From positions 11,904,001-11,968,000 of the forward strand of contig OZ059895.1 of the NCBI GenBank assembly GCA_964057225.1: a DNA stretch of 64,000 nt, given 5' to 3'. Below, in pieces: positions 39,575 through 52,300 of the stretch. A program made the position numbers and the translations under genes. The notes beneath the pieces were generated by a model. That model did no database searches. It saw nothing but the letters and a program-made list of their open reading frames with translations, and was not told where the DNA came from. Each line of letters begins with the position of its first letter. Within the stretch, counting starts at the first letter, position 1. The stretch is from Auanema rhodensis. Its lineage: Eukaryota; Nematoda; Chromadorea; Rhabditida; Rhabditidae.

Positions 39575-40782
39575 TTTCAAATTTTTTTAACGATCATACC
39601 ACGTTGAAAGTACGCCATGCAGCTGATTTTCAATTTTATCTCTTCCGTAACAAATGTTTTCAATTTTCCAGCAGTTTTACTTAGATAGCTCAACCCAAGG
39701 CATTAAAATATCTTCAATCTTATTTCTATATTATAGTTATAAACCAGTAGTTTATGAACCTTAATCTTAACTTTACTGTTTCTATCTATTTCCTATTAAA
39801 ACAAACGTTGTTTAAACACTATACAACTGTGAAACCTTTTTTAATTTATTGTATTTGGATCTCATAAGATTTGATATCATCGAGGGATTTAGATGTTACG
39901 TAGAAAATTACATAACTAACATGAAATTGGAAAAAAAACAATAACGAGGATAAGTATGTAGATCATTGAATATCAGATATTTTCGCTTACGACCATACCA
40001 CGTTGAAAGTACGCCATGCAGCTGATTTTCAATTTTATCTCTTCCGTAGCAAAAGTTTTCAATTTTCCAGCAGTTTTACTTAGATAGCTCAACCCAAGGC
40101 ATTAAAATATCTTCAATCTTATTTCTATATTACAGTTATAAACCAGTAGTTTATGAACCTTAATCTTAACTTTACTGTTTCTATCTATTTCCTATTAAAA
40201 CAAACGTTGTTTAAACACTATACAACTGTGAAACCTTTTTTAATTTATTGTATTTGGAGCTCATAAGATTCAATATCATCGAGGGATTTAGATGTAACGT
40301 GGAAAATTACATAACTAACATGAAATTGGAAAAAAAACAATAACGAGGATAAGTATGTAAATCATTGAATATCAGATATTTCCGCTTACGACCATACCAC
40401 GTTGAAAGTACGCCATGCAGCTGATTTTCAATTTTATCTCTTCCGTAACAAATGTTTTCAATTTTCCAGCAGTTTTACTTAGATAGCTCAACCCAAGGCA
40501 TCAAAATATCTTCAATCTTATTTTTTTATTACAGTTATAAACCAGTAGTTTATGAACCTTCATCTTAACTTTACTGTTTCTATCTATTTCCTATTAAAAC
40601 AAACGTTGTTTAAACACTATACAACTGTGAAACCTTTTTTAATTTATTGTATTTGGAGCTCATAAGATTCAATATCATCGAGGGATTTAGATGTAACGTG
40701 GAAAATTACATAACTAACATGAAATTGGAAAAAAAACAATAACGAGGATAAATATGTAAATCATTCAATATCAGATATTTTC

Positions 40783-40901
40783 GCTTACGACCATACCACG
40801 TTGAAAGAACGCCATCCCGTCCGATCTGGCAAGTCAAGCAACGTTGGGCCCGGTTAGTACTTGGATCGGAGACAGCTTGGGAATCCCGGGTGCCGTAAGC
40901 T
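40783..40901 (+). rRNA. 5S rRNA, class A variant
   Basis: Class A with T26A and G92A, the same pair of private changes as the gene split by the transposon. It is therefore the nearest unsplit relative of that gene. Directly followed by the complete unit at 41312. Confidence 0.88.
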
Positions 40902-41311
40902 TTTCAAATTTTTTTAACGATCATACCACGTTGAAAGTACGCCATGCAGCTGATTTTCAATTTTATCTCTTCCGTAACAAATGTTTTCAATTTTCCAGCA
41001 GTTTTACTTAGATAGCTCAACCAAAGCCATTAAAATATCTTCAATCTTATTTCTATATTACAGTTATAAACCAGTAGTTTATGAACCTTCATCTTAACTT
41101 TACTGTTTCTATCTATTTCCTATTGAAACAAACATTGTTTAAACACTATACAACTGTGAAACCTTTTTTAATTTATTGTATTTGGATCTCATAAGATTTG
41201 ATATCATCGAGGGATTTAGATGTTACGTAGAAAATTACATAACTAACATGAAATTGGAAAAAAAACAATAACGAGGATAAGTATGTAAATCATTAAATAT
41301 CAGATATTTTC

Positions 41312-41430
41312 GCTTACGACCATACCACGTTGAAAGTACGCCATCCCGTCCGATCTGGCAAGTCAAGCAACGTTGGGCCCGGTTAGTACTTGGATCGGAG
41401 ACGGCTTGGGAATCCCGGGTGCCGTAAGCT
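41312..41430 (+). rRNA. 5S rRNA, class A
   Basis: Identical to the reference gene at 36800. It lies between two other full genes at 529-530 bp spacing, the ordinary arrangement of a 5S array. Confidence 0.95.
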
Positions 41431-41445
41431 TTTCAAATTTTTTTA

Positions 41446-41474
41446 ACGATCATACCACGTTGAAAGTACGCCAT
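41446..41474 (+). repeat. second copy of 5S nt 5-33 downstream of the gene
   Basis: A 29-nt copy of the 5S head lies 15 bp after the gene end. It differs from the gene at one base (GATC for GACC, C9T). The same copy follows every full gene in the window; after 4102, 8675, 13777 and 20950 it also has CATATCACG. With the gene's own head it forms a direct repeat about 130 bp apart, exactly the length missing from truncated units. Confidence 0.9.
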
Positions 41475-41841
41475 GCAGCTGATTTTCAATTTTATCTCTT
41501 CCGTAACAAATGTTTTCAATTTTCCAGCAGTTTTACTTAGATAGCTCAACCCAAGGCATTAAAATATCTTCAATCTTATTTCTATATTACAGTTATAAAC
41601 CAGTAGTTTATGAACCTTCATCTTAACTTTACTGTTTCTATCTATTTCCTATTGAAACAAACATTGTTTAAACACTATACAACTGTGAAACCTTTTTTAA
41701 TTTATTGTATTTGGATCTCATAAGATTTGATATCATCGAGGGATTTAGATGTTACGTAGAAAATTACATAACTAACATGAAATTTGGAAAAAAAACAATA
41801 ACGAGGATAAGTATGTAAATCATTGAATATCAGATATTTTC

Positions 41842-41960
41842 GCTTACGACCATACCACGTTGAAAGTACGCCATCCCGTCCGATCTGGCAAGTCAAGCAA
41901 CGTTGGGCCCGGTTAGTACTTGGATCGGAGACGGCTTGGGAATCCCGGGTGCCGTAAGCT
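41842..41960 (+). rRNA. 5S rRNA, class A
   Basis: Identical to the reference gene at 36800. First gene of a block repeated at 45551. Confidence 0.95.
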
Positions 41961-42769
41961 TTTCAAATTTTTTTAACGATCATACCACGTTGAAAGTACG
42001 CCATGCAGCTGATTTTCAATTTTATCTCTTCCGTAACAAATGTTTTCAATTTTCCAGCAGTTTTACTTAGATAGCTCAACCAAAGCCATTAAAATATCTT
42101 CAATCTTATTTCTTTATTACAGTTATAAACCAGTAGTTTATGAACCTTCATCTTAACTTTACTGTTTCTATCTATTTCCTATTAAAACAAACGTTGTTTA
42201 AACACTATACAACTGTGAAACCTTTTTTAATTTATTGTATTTGGAGCTCATAAGATTCAATATTATCGAGGGATTTAGATGTAACGTGGAAAATTACATA
42301 ACTAACATGAAATTGGAAAAAAAACAATAACGAGGATAAATATGTAAATCATTGAATATCAGATATTTCCGCTTACAACCATACCACGTTGAAAGTACGC
42401 CATGCAGCTGATTTTCAATTTTATCTCTTCCGTAACAAATGTTTTCAATTTTCCAGCAGTTTTACTTAGATAGCTCAACCCAAGGCATTAAAATATCTTC
42501 AATCTTATTTCTATATTACAGTTATAAACCAGTAGTTTATGAACCTTCATCTTAACTTTACTGTTTCTATCTATTTCCTATTGAAACAAACATTGTTTAA
42601 ACACTATACAACTGTGAAACCTTTTTTAATTTATTGTATTTGGATCTCATAAGATTTGATATCATCGAGGGATTTAGATGTTACGTAAAAAATTACATAA
42701 CTAACATGAAATTGGAAAAAAAACAATAACGAGGATAAGTATGTAGATCATTGAATATCAGATATTTTC

Positions 42770-42888
42770 GCTTACGACCATACCACGTTGAAAGTACGCC
42801 ATCCCGTCCGATCTGGCAAGTCAAACAACGTTGGGCCCGGTTAGTACTTGGATCGGAGACGGCTTCTGAATCCCGGGTGCCGTAAGCA
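42770..42888 (+). rRNA. 5S rRNA, class B
   Basis: Class B consensus, and the first class B gene after the class A run. One truncated unit separates it from the class A gene at 41842. Confidence 0.82.
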
Positions 42889-42902
42889 TTTCAAATTTTT
42901 TT
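42888..42902 (+). terminator. Pol III terminator after class B 5S (distal T run only)
   Basis: In class B genes the end reads GCATTTC, so the proximal T run is only three long. Only the T7 run remains. If these genes are transcribed, their 3' ends should be longer or more variable before trimming. Confidence 0.55.
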
Positions 42903-44490
42903 AACGATCATACCACGTTGAAAGTACGCCATGCAGCTGATTTTCAATTTTATTTCTTCCGTAACAAAAGTTTTCAATTTTCCAGCAGTTTTACTTAGAT
43001 AGCTCAACCCAAGGCATTAAAATATCTTCAATCTTATTTCTATATTACAGTTATAAACCAGTAGTTTATGAACCTTCATCTTAACTTTACTGTTTCTATC
43101 TATTTCCTATTGAAACAAACATTGTTTAAACACTATACAACTGTGAAACCTTTTTTAATTTATTGTATTTGGATCTCATAAGATTTGATATCATCGAGGG
43201 ATTTAGATGTTACGTAGAAAATTACATAACTAACATGAAATTGGAAAAAAAACAATAACGAGGATAAGTATGTAGATCATTGAATATCAGATATTTTCGC
43301 TTACGACCATACCACGTTGAAAGTACGCCATGCAGCTGATTTTCAATTTTATCTCTTCCGTAACAAAAGTTTTCAATTTTCCAGCAGTTTTACTTAGATA
43401 GCTCAACCCAAGGCATTAAAATATCTTCAATCTTATTTCTATATTACAGTTATAAACCAGTAGTTTATGAACCTTAATCTTAACTTTACTGTTTCTATCT
43501 ATTTCCTATTAAAACAAACGTTGTTTAAACACTATACAACTGTGAAACCTTTTTTAATTTATTGTATTTGGAGCTCATAAGATTCAATATTATCGAGGGA
43601 TTTAGATGTAACGTGGAAAATTACATAACTAACATGAAATTGGAAAAAAAACAATAACGAGGAATAATATGTAAATCATTGAATATCAGATATTTCCGCT
43701 TACAACCATACCACGTTGAAAGTACGCCATGCAGCTGATTTTCAATTTTATCTCTTCCGTAACAAATGTTTTCAATTTTCCAGCAGTTTTACTTAGATAG
43801 CTCAACCCAAGGCATTAAAATATCTTTAATCTTATTTCTATATTACAGTTATAAACCAGTAGTTTATGAACCTTAATCTTAACTTTACTGTTTCTATCTA
43901 TTTTAAAACAAACGTTGTTTAAACACTATACAACTGTGAAACCTTTTTTAATTTATTGTATTTGGAGCTCATAAGATTCAATATTATCGAGGGATTTAGA
44001 TGTAACGTGGAAAATTACATAACTAACATGAAATTGGAAAAAAAACAATAACGAGGATAAATATGTAAATCATTGAATATCAGATATTTCCGCTTACGAC
44101 CATACCACGTTGAAAGTACGCCATGCAGCTGATTTTCAATTTTATCTCTTCCGTAACAAATGTTTTCAATTTTCCAGCAGTTTTACTTAGATAGCTCAAC
44201 CAAAGCCATTAAAATATCTTCAATCTTATTTCTATATTACAGTTATAAACCAGTAGTTTATGAACCTTCATCTTAACTTTACTGTTTCTATCTATTTCCT
44301 ATTGAAACAAACATTGTTTAAACACTATACAACTGTGAAACCTTTTTTAATTTATTGTATTTGGATCTCATAAGATTTGATATCATCGAGGGATTTAGAT
44401 GTTACGTAGAAAATTACATAACTAACATGAAATTGGAAAAAAAACAATAACGAGGATAAGTATGTAAATCATTAAATATCAGATATTTTC

Positions 44491-44609
44491 GCTTACGACC
44501 ATACCACGTTGAAAGTACGCCATCCCGTCCGATCTGGCAAGTCAAGCAACGTTGGGCCCGGTTAGTACTTGGATCGGAGACGGCTTGGGAATCCCGGGTG
44601 CCGTAAGCA
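44491..44609 (+). rRNA. 5S rRNA, class A/B chimera
   Basis: It has class A bases at 56, 97 and 98 but the class B A119, with the GCATTTC downstream. A switch point lies between nt 99 and 118, as expected from gene conversion or unequal crossing-over between the classes. Confidence 0.85.
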
Positions 44610-45020
44610 TTTCAAATTTTTTTAACGATCATACCACGTTGAAAGTACGCCATGCAGCTGATTTTCAATTTTATCTCTTCCGTAACAAATGTTTTCAATT
44701 TTCCAGCAGTTTTACTTAGATAGCTCAACCCAAGGCATTAAAATATCTTCAATCTTATTTCTATATTACAGTTATAAACCAGTAGTTTATGAACCTTCAT
44801 CTTAACTTTACTGTTTCTATCTATTTCCTATTGAAACAAACATTGTTTAAACACTATACAACTGTGAAACCTTTTTTAATTTATTGTATTTGGATCTCAT
44901 AAGATTTGATATCATCGAGGGATTTAGATGTTACGTAGAAAAGTACATAACTAACATGAAATTTGGAAAAAAAACAATAACGAGGATAAGTATGTAAATT
45001 ATTGAATATCAGATATTTTC

Positions 45021-45139
45021 GCTTACGACCATACCACGTTGAAAGTACGCCATCCCGTCCGATCTGGCAAGTCAAGCAACGTTGGGCCCGGTTAGTACTT
45101 GGATCGGAGACGGCTTGGGAATCCCGGGTGCCGTAAGCT
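45021..45139 (+). rRNA. 5S rRNA, class A
   Basis: Identical to the reference gene at 36800. Directly between full genes at 44491 and 45551. Confidence 0.95.
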
Positions 45140-45550
45140 TTTCAAATTTTTTTAACGATCATACCACGTTGAAAGTACGCCATGCAGCTGATTTTCAATT
45201 TTATCTCTTCCGTAACAAATGTTTTCAATTTTCCAGCAGTTTTACTTAGATAGCTCAACCCAAGGCATTAAAATATCTTCAATCTTATTTCTATATTACA
45301 GTTATAAACCAGTAGTTTATGAACCTTCATCTTAACTTTACTGTTTCTATCTATTTCCTATTGAAACAAACATTGTTTAAACACTATACAACTGTGAAAC
45401 CTTTTTTAATTTATTGTATTTGGATCTCATAAGATTTGATATCATCGAGGGATTTAGATGTTACGTAGAAAATTACATAACTAACATGAAATTTGGAAAA
45501 AAAACAATAACGAGGATAAGTATGTAAATCATTGAATATCAGATATTTTC

Positions 45551-45669
45551 GCTTACGACCATACCACGTTGAAAGTACGCCATCCCGTCCGATCTGGCAA
45601 GTCAAGCAACGTTGGGCCCGGTTAGTACTTGGATCGGAGACGGCTTGGGAATCCCGGGTGCCGTAAGCT
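45551..45669 (+). rRNA. 5S rRNA, class A
   Basis: Identical to the reference gene at 36800. First gene of the 6631-bp block. Confidence 0.95.
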
Positions 45670-46478
45670 TTTCAAATTTTTTTAACGATCATACCACGTT
45701 GAAAGTACGCCATGCAGCTGATTTTCAATTTTATCTCTTCCGTAACAAATGTTTTCAATTTTCCAGCAGTTTTACTTAGATAGCTCAACCAAAGCCATTA
45801 AAATATCTTCAATCTTATTTCTTTATTACAGTTATAAACCAGTAGTTTATGAACCTTCATCTTAACTTTACTGTTTCTATCTAATTCCTATTAAAACAAA
45901 CGTTGTTTAAACACTATACAACTGTGAAACCTTTTTTAATTTATTGTATTTGGAGCTCATAAGATTCAATATTATCGAGGGATTTAGATGTAACGTGGAA
46001 AATTACATAACTAACATGAAATTGGAAAAAAAACAATAACGAGGATAAATATGTAAATCATTGAATATCAGATATTTCCGCTTACAACCATACCACGTTG
46101 AAAGTACGCCATGCAGCTGATTTTCAATTTTATCTCTTCCGTAACAAATGTTTTCAATTTTCCAGCAGTTTTACTTAGATAGCTCAACCCAAGGCATTAA
46201 AATATCTTCAATCTTATTTCTATATTACAGTTATAAACCAGTAGTTTATGAACCTTCATCTTAACTTTACTGTTTCTATCTATTTCCTATTGAAACAAAC
46301 ATTGTTTAAACACTATACAACTGTGAAACCTTTTTTAATTTATTGTATTTGGATCTCATAAGATTTGATATCATCGAGGGATTTAGATGTTACGTAAAAA
46401 ATTACATAACTAACATGAAATTGGAAAAAAAACAATAACGAGGATAAGTATGTAGATCATTGAATATCAGATATTTTC

Positions 46479-46597
46479 GCTTACGACCATACCACGTTGA
46501 AAGTACGCCATCCCGTCCGATCTGGCAAGTCAAACAACGTTGGGCCCGGTTAGTACTTGGATCGGAGACGGCTTCTGAATCCCGGGTGCCGTAAGCA
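46479..46597 (+). rRNA. 5S rRNA, class B
   Basis: Class B consensus. Its neighbourhood matches that of the gene at 42770 at a 3709-bp offset. Confidence 0.82.
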
Positions 46598-48199
46598 TTT
46601 CAAATTTTTTTAACGATCATACCACGTTGAAAGTACGCCATGCAGCTGATTTTCAATTTTATTTCTTCCGTAACAAAAGTTTTCAATTTTCCAGCAGTTT
46701 TACTTAGATAGCTCAACCCAAGGCATTAAAATATCTTCAATCTTATTTCTATATTACAGTTATAAACCAGTAGTTTATGAACCTTCATCTTAACTTTACT
46801 GTTTCTATCTATTTCCTATTGAAACAAACATTGTTTAAACACTATACAACTGTGAAACCTTTTTTAATTTATTGTATTTGGATCTCATAAGATTTGATAT
46901 CATCGAGGGATTTAGATGTTACGTAGAAAATTACATAACTAACATGAAATTGGAAAAAAAACAATAACGAGGATAAGTATGTAGATCATTGAATATCAGA
47001 TATTTTCGCTTACGACCATACCACGTTGAAAGTACGCCATGCAGCTGATTTTCAATTTTATCTCTTCCGTAACAAAAGTTTTCAATTTTCCAGCAGTTTT
47101 ACTTAGATAGCTCAACCCAAGGCATTAAAATATCTTCAATCTTATTTCTATATTACAGTTATAAACCAGTAGTTTATGAACCTTAATCTTAACTTTACTG
47201 TTTCTATCTATTTCCTATTAAAACAAACGTTGTTTAAACACTATACAACTGTGAAACCTTTTTTAATTTATTGTATTTGGAGCTCATAAGATTCAATATT
47301 ATCGAGGGATTTAGATGTAACGTGGAAAATTACATAACTAACATGAAATTGGAAAAAAAACAATAACGAGGAATAATATGTAAATCATTGAATATCAGAT
47401 ATTTCCGCTTACAACCATACCACGTTGAAAGTACGCCATGCAGCTGATTTTCAATTTTATCTCTTCCGTAACAAATGTTTTCAATTTTCCAGCAGTTTTA
47501 CTTAGATAGCTCAACCCAAGGCATTAAAATATCTTTAATCTTATTTCTATATTACAGTTATAAACCAGTAGTTTATGAACCTTAATCTTAACTTTACTGT
47601 TTCTATCTATTTTAAAACAAACGTTGTTTAAACACTATACAACTGTGAAACCTTTTTTAATTTATTGTATTTGGAGCTCATAAGATTCAATATTATCGAG
47701 GGATTTAGATGTAACGTGGAAAATTACATAACTAACATGAAATTGGAAAAAAAACAATAACGAGGATAAATATGTAAATCATTGAATATCAGATATTTCC
47801 GCTTACGACCATACCACGTTGAAAGTACGCCATGCAGCTGATTTTCAATTTTATCTCTTCCGTAACAAAAGTTTTCAATTTTCCAGCAGTTTTACTTAGA
47901 TAGCTCAACCCAAGGCATTAAAATATCTTCAATCTTATTTCTATATTACAGTTATAAACCAGTAGTTTATGAACCTTCATCTTAACTTTAATGTTTCTAT
48001 CTATTTCCTATTGAAACAAACATTGTTTAAACACTATACAACTGTGAAACCTTTTTTAATTTATTGTATTTGGATCTCATAAGATTTGATATCATCGAGG
48101 GATTTAGATGTTACGTAGAAAATTACATAACTAACATGAAATTGGAAAAAAAACAATAACGAGGATAAGTATGTAGATCATTGAATATCAGATATTTTC

Positions 48200-48318
48200 G
48201 CTTACGACCATACCACGTTGAAAGTACGCCATCCCGTCCGATCTGGCAAGTCAAACAACGTTGGGCCCGGTTAGTACTTGGATCGGAGACGGCTTCTGAA
48301 TCCCGGGTGCCGTAAGCA
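48200..48318 (+). rRNA. 5S rRNA, class B
   Basis: Class B consensus. It occupies the position equivalent to the chimera at 44491 in the 3709-bp repeat. Confidence 0.82.
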
Positions 48319-50324
48319 TTTCAAATTTTTTTAACGATCATACCACGTTGAAAGTACGCCATGCAGCTGATTTTCAATTTTATCTCTTCCGTAACAAAAG
48401 TTTTCAATTTTCCAGCAGTTTTACTTAGATAGCTCAACCCAAGGCATTAAAATATCTTCAATCTTATTTCTATATTACAGTTATAAACCAGTAGTTTATG
48501 AACCTTCATCTTAACTTTACTGTTTCTATCTATTTCCTATTGAAACGAACATTGTTTAAACACTATACAACTGTGAAACCTTTTTTAATTTATTGTATTT
48601 GGATCTCATAAGATTTGATATCATCGAGGGATTTAGATGTTACGTAGAAAATTACATAACTAACATGAAATTGGAAAAAAAACAATAACGAGGATAAGTA
48701 TGTAGATCATTGAATATCAGATATTTTCGCTTACGACCATACCACGTTGAAAGTACGCCATGCAGCTGATTTTCAATTTTATCTCTTCCGTAACAAAAGT
48801 TTTCAATTTTCCAGCAGTTTTACTTTGATAGCTCAACCCAAGGCATTAAAATATCTTCAATCTTATTTCTATATTACAGTTATAAACCAGTAGTTTATGA
48901 ACCTTAATCTTAACTTTACTGTTTCTATCTATTTCCTATTAAAACAAACGTTGTTTAAACACTATACAACTGTGAAACCTTTTTTAATTTATTGTATTTG
49001 GAGCTCATAAGATTCAATATTATCGAGGGATTTAGATGTAACGTGGAAAATTACATAACTAACATGAAATTGGAAAAAAAACAATAACGAGGATAAATAT
49101 GTAAATCATTGAAAATCAGATATTTCCGCTTACGACCATACCACGTTGAAAGTACGCCATGCAGCTGATTTTCAATTTTATCTCTTCCGTAACAAAAGTT
49201 TTCAATTTTCCAGCAGTTTTACTTAGATAGCTCAACCCAAGGCATTAAAATATCTTCAATCTTATTTCTATATTACAGTTATAAACCAGTAGTTTATGAA
49301 CCTTCATCTTAACTTTACTGTTTCTATCTATTTCCTATTGAAACGAACATTGTTTAAACACTATACAACTGTGAAACCTTTTTTAATTTATTGTATTTGG
49401 ATCTCATAAGATTTGATATCATCGAGGGATTTAGATGTTACGTAGAAAATTACATAACTAACATGAAATTGGAAAAAAAACAATAACGAGGATAAGTATG
49501 TAGATCATTGAATATCAGATATTTTCGCTTACGACCATACCACGTTGAAAGTACGCCATGCAGCTGATTTTCAATTTTATCTCTTCCGTAACAAAAGTTT
49601 TCAATTTTCCAGCAGTTTTACTTTGATAGCTCAACCCAAGGCATTAAAATATCTTCAATCTTATTTCTATATTACAGTTATAAACCAGTAGTTTATGAAC
49701 CTTAATCTTAACTTTACTGTTTCTATCTATTTCCTATTAAAACAAACGTTGTTTAAACACTATACAACTGTGAAACCTTTTTTAATTTATTGTATTTGGA
49801 GCTCATAAGATTCAATATTATCGAGGGATTTAGATGTAACGTGGAAAATTACATAACTAACATGAAATTGGAAAAAAAACAATAACGAGGATAAATATGT
49901 AAATCATTGAATATCAGATATTTCCGCTTACGACCATACCACGTTGAAAGTACGCCATGCAGCTGATTTTCAATTTTATCTCTTCCGTAACAAAAGTTTT
50001 CAATTTTCCAGCAGTTTTACTTAGATAGCTCAACCCAAGGCATTAAAATATCTTCAATCTTATTTTTTTATTACAGTTATAAACCAGTAGTTTATGAACC
50101 TTCATCTTAACTTTAATGTTTCTATCTATTTCCTATTTAAACAAACATTGTTTAAACACTATACAACTGTGAAACCTTTTTTAATTTATTGTATTTGGAT
50201 CTCATAAGATTTGATATCATCGAGGGATTTAGATGTTACGTAGAAAATTACATAACTAACATGAAATTGGAAAAAAAACAATAACGAGGATAAGTATGTA
50301 GATCATTGAATATCAGATATTTTC

Positions 50325-50443
50325 GCTTACGACCATACCACGTTGAAAGTACGCCATCCCGTCCGATCTGGCAAGTCAAACAACGTTGGGCCCGGTTAGT
50401 ACTTGGATCGGAGACGGCTTCTGAATCCCGGGTGCCGTAAGCA
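50325..50443 (+). rRNA. 5S rRNA, class B
   Basis: Class B consensus. Partner of the gene at 56956 in the 6631-bp repeat. Confidence 0.82.
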
Positions 50444-51252
50444 TTTCAAATTTTTTTAACGATCATACCACGTTGAAAGTACGCCATGCAGCTGATTTTC
50501 AATTTTATTTCTTCCGTAACAAAAGTTTTCAATTTTCCAGCAGTTTTACTTAGATAGCTCAACCCAAGGCATTAAAATATCTTCAATCTTATTTCTATAT
50601 TACAGTTATAAACCAGTAGTTTATGAACCTTCATCTTAACTTTACTGTTTCTTTCTATTTCCTATTGAAACAAACATTGTTTAAACACTATACAACTGTG
50701 AAACCTTTTTTAATTTATTGTATTTGGATCTCATAAGATTTGATATCATCGAGGGATTTAGATGTTACGTAGAAAATTACATAACTAACATGAAATTGGA
50801 AAAAAAACAATAACGAGGATAAGTATGTAGATCACAGAATATCAGATATTTTCGCTTACGACCATACCACGTAGAAAGTACGCCATGCAGCTGATTTTCA
50901 ATTTTATCTCTTCCGTAACAAAAGTTTTCAATTTTCCAGCAGTTTTACTTAGATAGCTCAACCCAAGGCATTAAAATATCTTCAATCTTATTTCTATATT
51001 ACAGTTATAAACCAGTAGTTTATGAACCTTCATCTTAACTTTACTGTTTCTATCTATTTCCTATTGAAACAAACATTGTTTAAACACTATACAAGTGTGA
51101 AACCTTTTTTAATTTATTGTATTTGGATGTCATAAGATTTGATATCATCGAGGGATTTAGATGTTACGTAGAAAATTACATAACTAACATGAAATTGGAA
51201 AAAAAACAATAACGAGGATAAGTATGTAGATCATTGAATATCAGATATTTTC

Positions 51253-51371
51253 GCTTACGACCATACCACGTTGAAAGTACGCCATCCCGTCCGATCTGGC
51301 AAGTCAAACAACGTTGGGCCCGGTTAGTACTTGGATCGGAGACGGCTTCTGAATCCCGGGTGCCGTAAGCA
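51253..51371 (+). rRNA. 5S rRNA, class B
   Basis: Class B consensus. Partner of the gene at 57884 in the 6631-bp repeat. Confidence 0.82.
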
Positions 51372-52181
51372 TTTCAAATTTTTTTAACGATCATACCACG
51401 TTGAAAGTACGCCATGCAGCTGATTTTCAATTTTATCTCTTCCGTAACAAAAGTTTTCAATTTTCCAGCAGTTTTACTTAGATAGCTCAACCCAAGGCAT
51501 TAAAATATCTTCAATCTTATTTCTATATTACAGTTATAAACCAGTAGTTTATGAACCTTCATCTTAACTTTACTGTTTCTATCTATTTCCTATTGAAACG
51601 AACATTGTTTAAACACTATACAACTGTGAAACCTTTTTTAATTTATTGTATTTGGATCTCATAAGATTTGATATCATCGAGGGATTTAGATGTTACGTAG
51701 AAAATTACATAACTAACATGAAATTGGAAAAAAAACAATAACGAGGATAAGTATGTAGATCATTGAATATCAGATATTTTCGCTTACGACCATACCACGT
51801 TGAAAGTACGCCATGCAGCTGATTTTCAATTTTATCTCTTCCGTAACAAAAGTTTTCAATTTTCCAGCAGTTTTACTTTGATAGCTCAACCCAAGGCATT
51901 AAAATATCTTCAATCTTATTTCTATATTACAGTTATAAACCAGTAGTTTATGAACCTTCATCTTAACTTTACTGTTTCTATCTATTTCCTATTGAAACAA
52001 ACATTGTTTAAACACTATACAACTGTGAAACCTTTTTTAATTTATTGTATTTGGATCTCATAAGATTTGATATCATCGAGGGATTTAGATGTTACGTAGA
52101 AAATTACATAACTAACATGAAATTTGGAAAAAAAACAATAACGAGGATAAGTATGTAAATCATTGAATATCAGATATTTTC

Positions 52182-52300
52182 GCTTACGACCATACCACGT
52201 TGAAAGTACGCCATCCCGTCCGATCTGGCAAGTCAAGCAACGTTGGGCCCGGTTAGTACTTGGATCGGAGACGGCTTGGGAATCCCGGGTGCCGTAAGCT
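52182..52300 (+). rRNA. 5S rRNA, class A
   Basis: Identical to the reference gene at 36800, and the only class A gene in the right-hand 18 kb. It is there as part of the second 6631-bp block. Confidence 0.93.

Larger units (their letters stand above)
35472..40782 (+). repeat. higher-order repeat, 1328-bp period, four copies
   Basis: Blocks begin at 35472, 36800, 38128 and 39456. Each consists of one class A gene unit and two truncated units. Private markers recur at 1328-bp steps: TTCCGTAGCAAAAG in the second spacer (36056, 37384 and so on) and CTTATTTTTTTATT in the third. Few differences separate the blocks, so the amplification is recent. Confidence 0.9.
41312..41841 (+). repeat. complete 5S rDNA unit, 530 bp (reference)
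   Basis: Clean example of the presumed ancestral unit, followed directly by another. Order: 5S gene 41312-41430; T-rich terminator 41430-41444; second copy of 5S nt 5-33 at 41446-41474 with one change (C9T); AT-rich spacer 41475-41841. The spacer starts GCAGCTG and ends with a 13-bp palindrome just before the next gene. Other directly adjacent complete units start at 30908, 40783, 44491 and 45021. Confidence 0.9.
41842..47810 (+). repeat. higher-order repeat, 3709-bp offset, two copies
   Basis: 41842 to about 44100 matches 45551 to about 47810 at a constant offset. Shared private variants include GAGGAATAATATG (43660 and 47369), a 5-bp deletion giving CTATTTTAAAAC (about 43898 and 47607), and AACCAAAGCC. 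The copies diverge before the next gene (44491 chimera versus 48200 class B). Confidence 0.85.

Noticed and set aside
35332-52236. Repeated 64-codon open frames on the minus strand (for example 36660-36854, 38316 region, 45411-45605)
   Set aside because: They are antisense to the spacer end and the first part of 5S and recur only because the array repeats. No codon signal or domain is visible.
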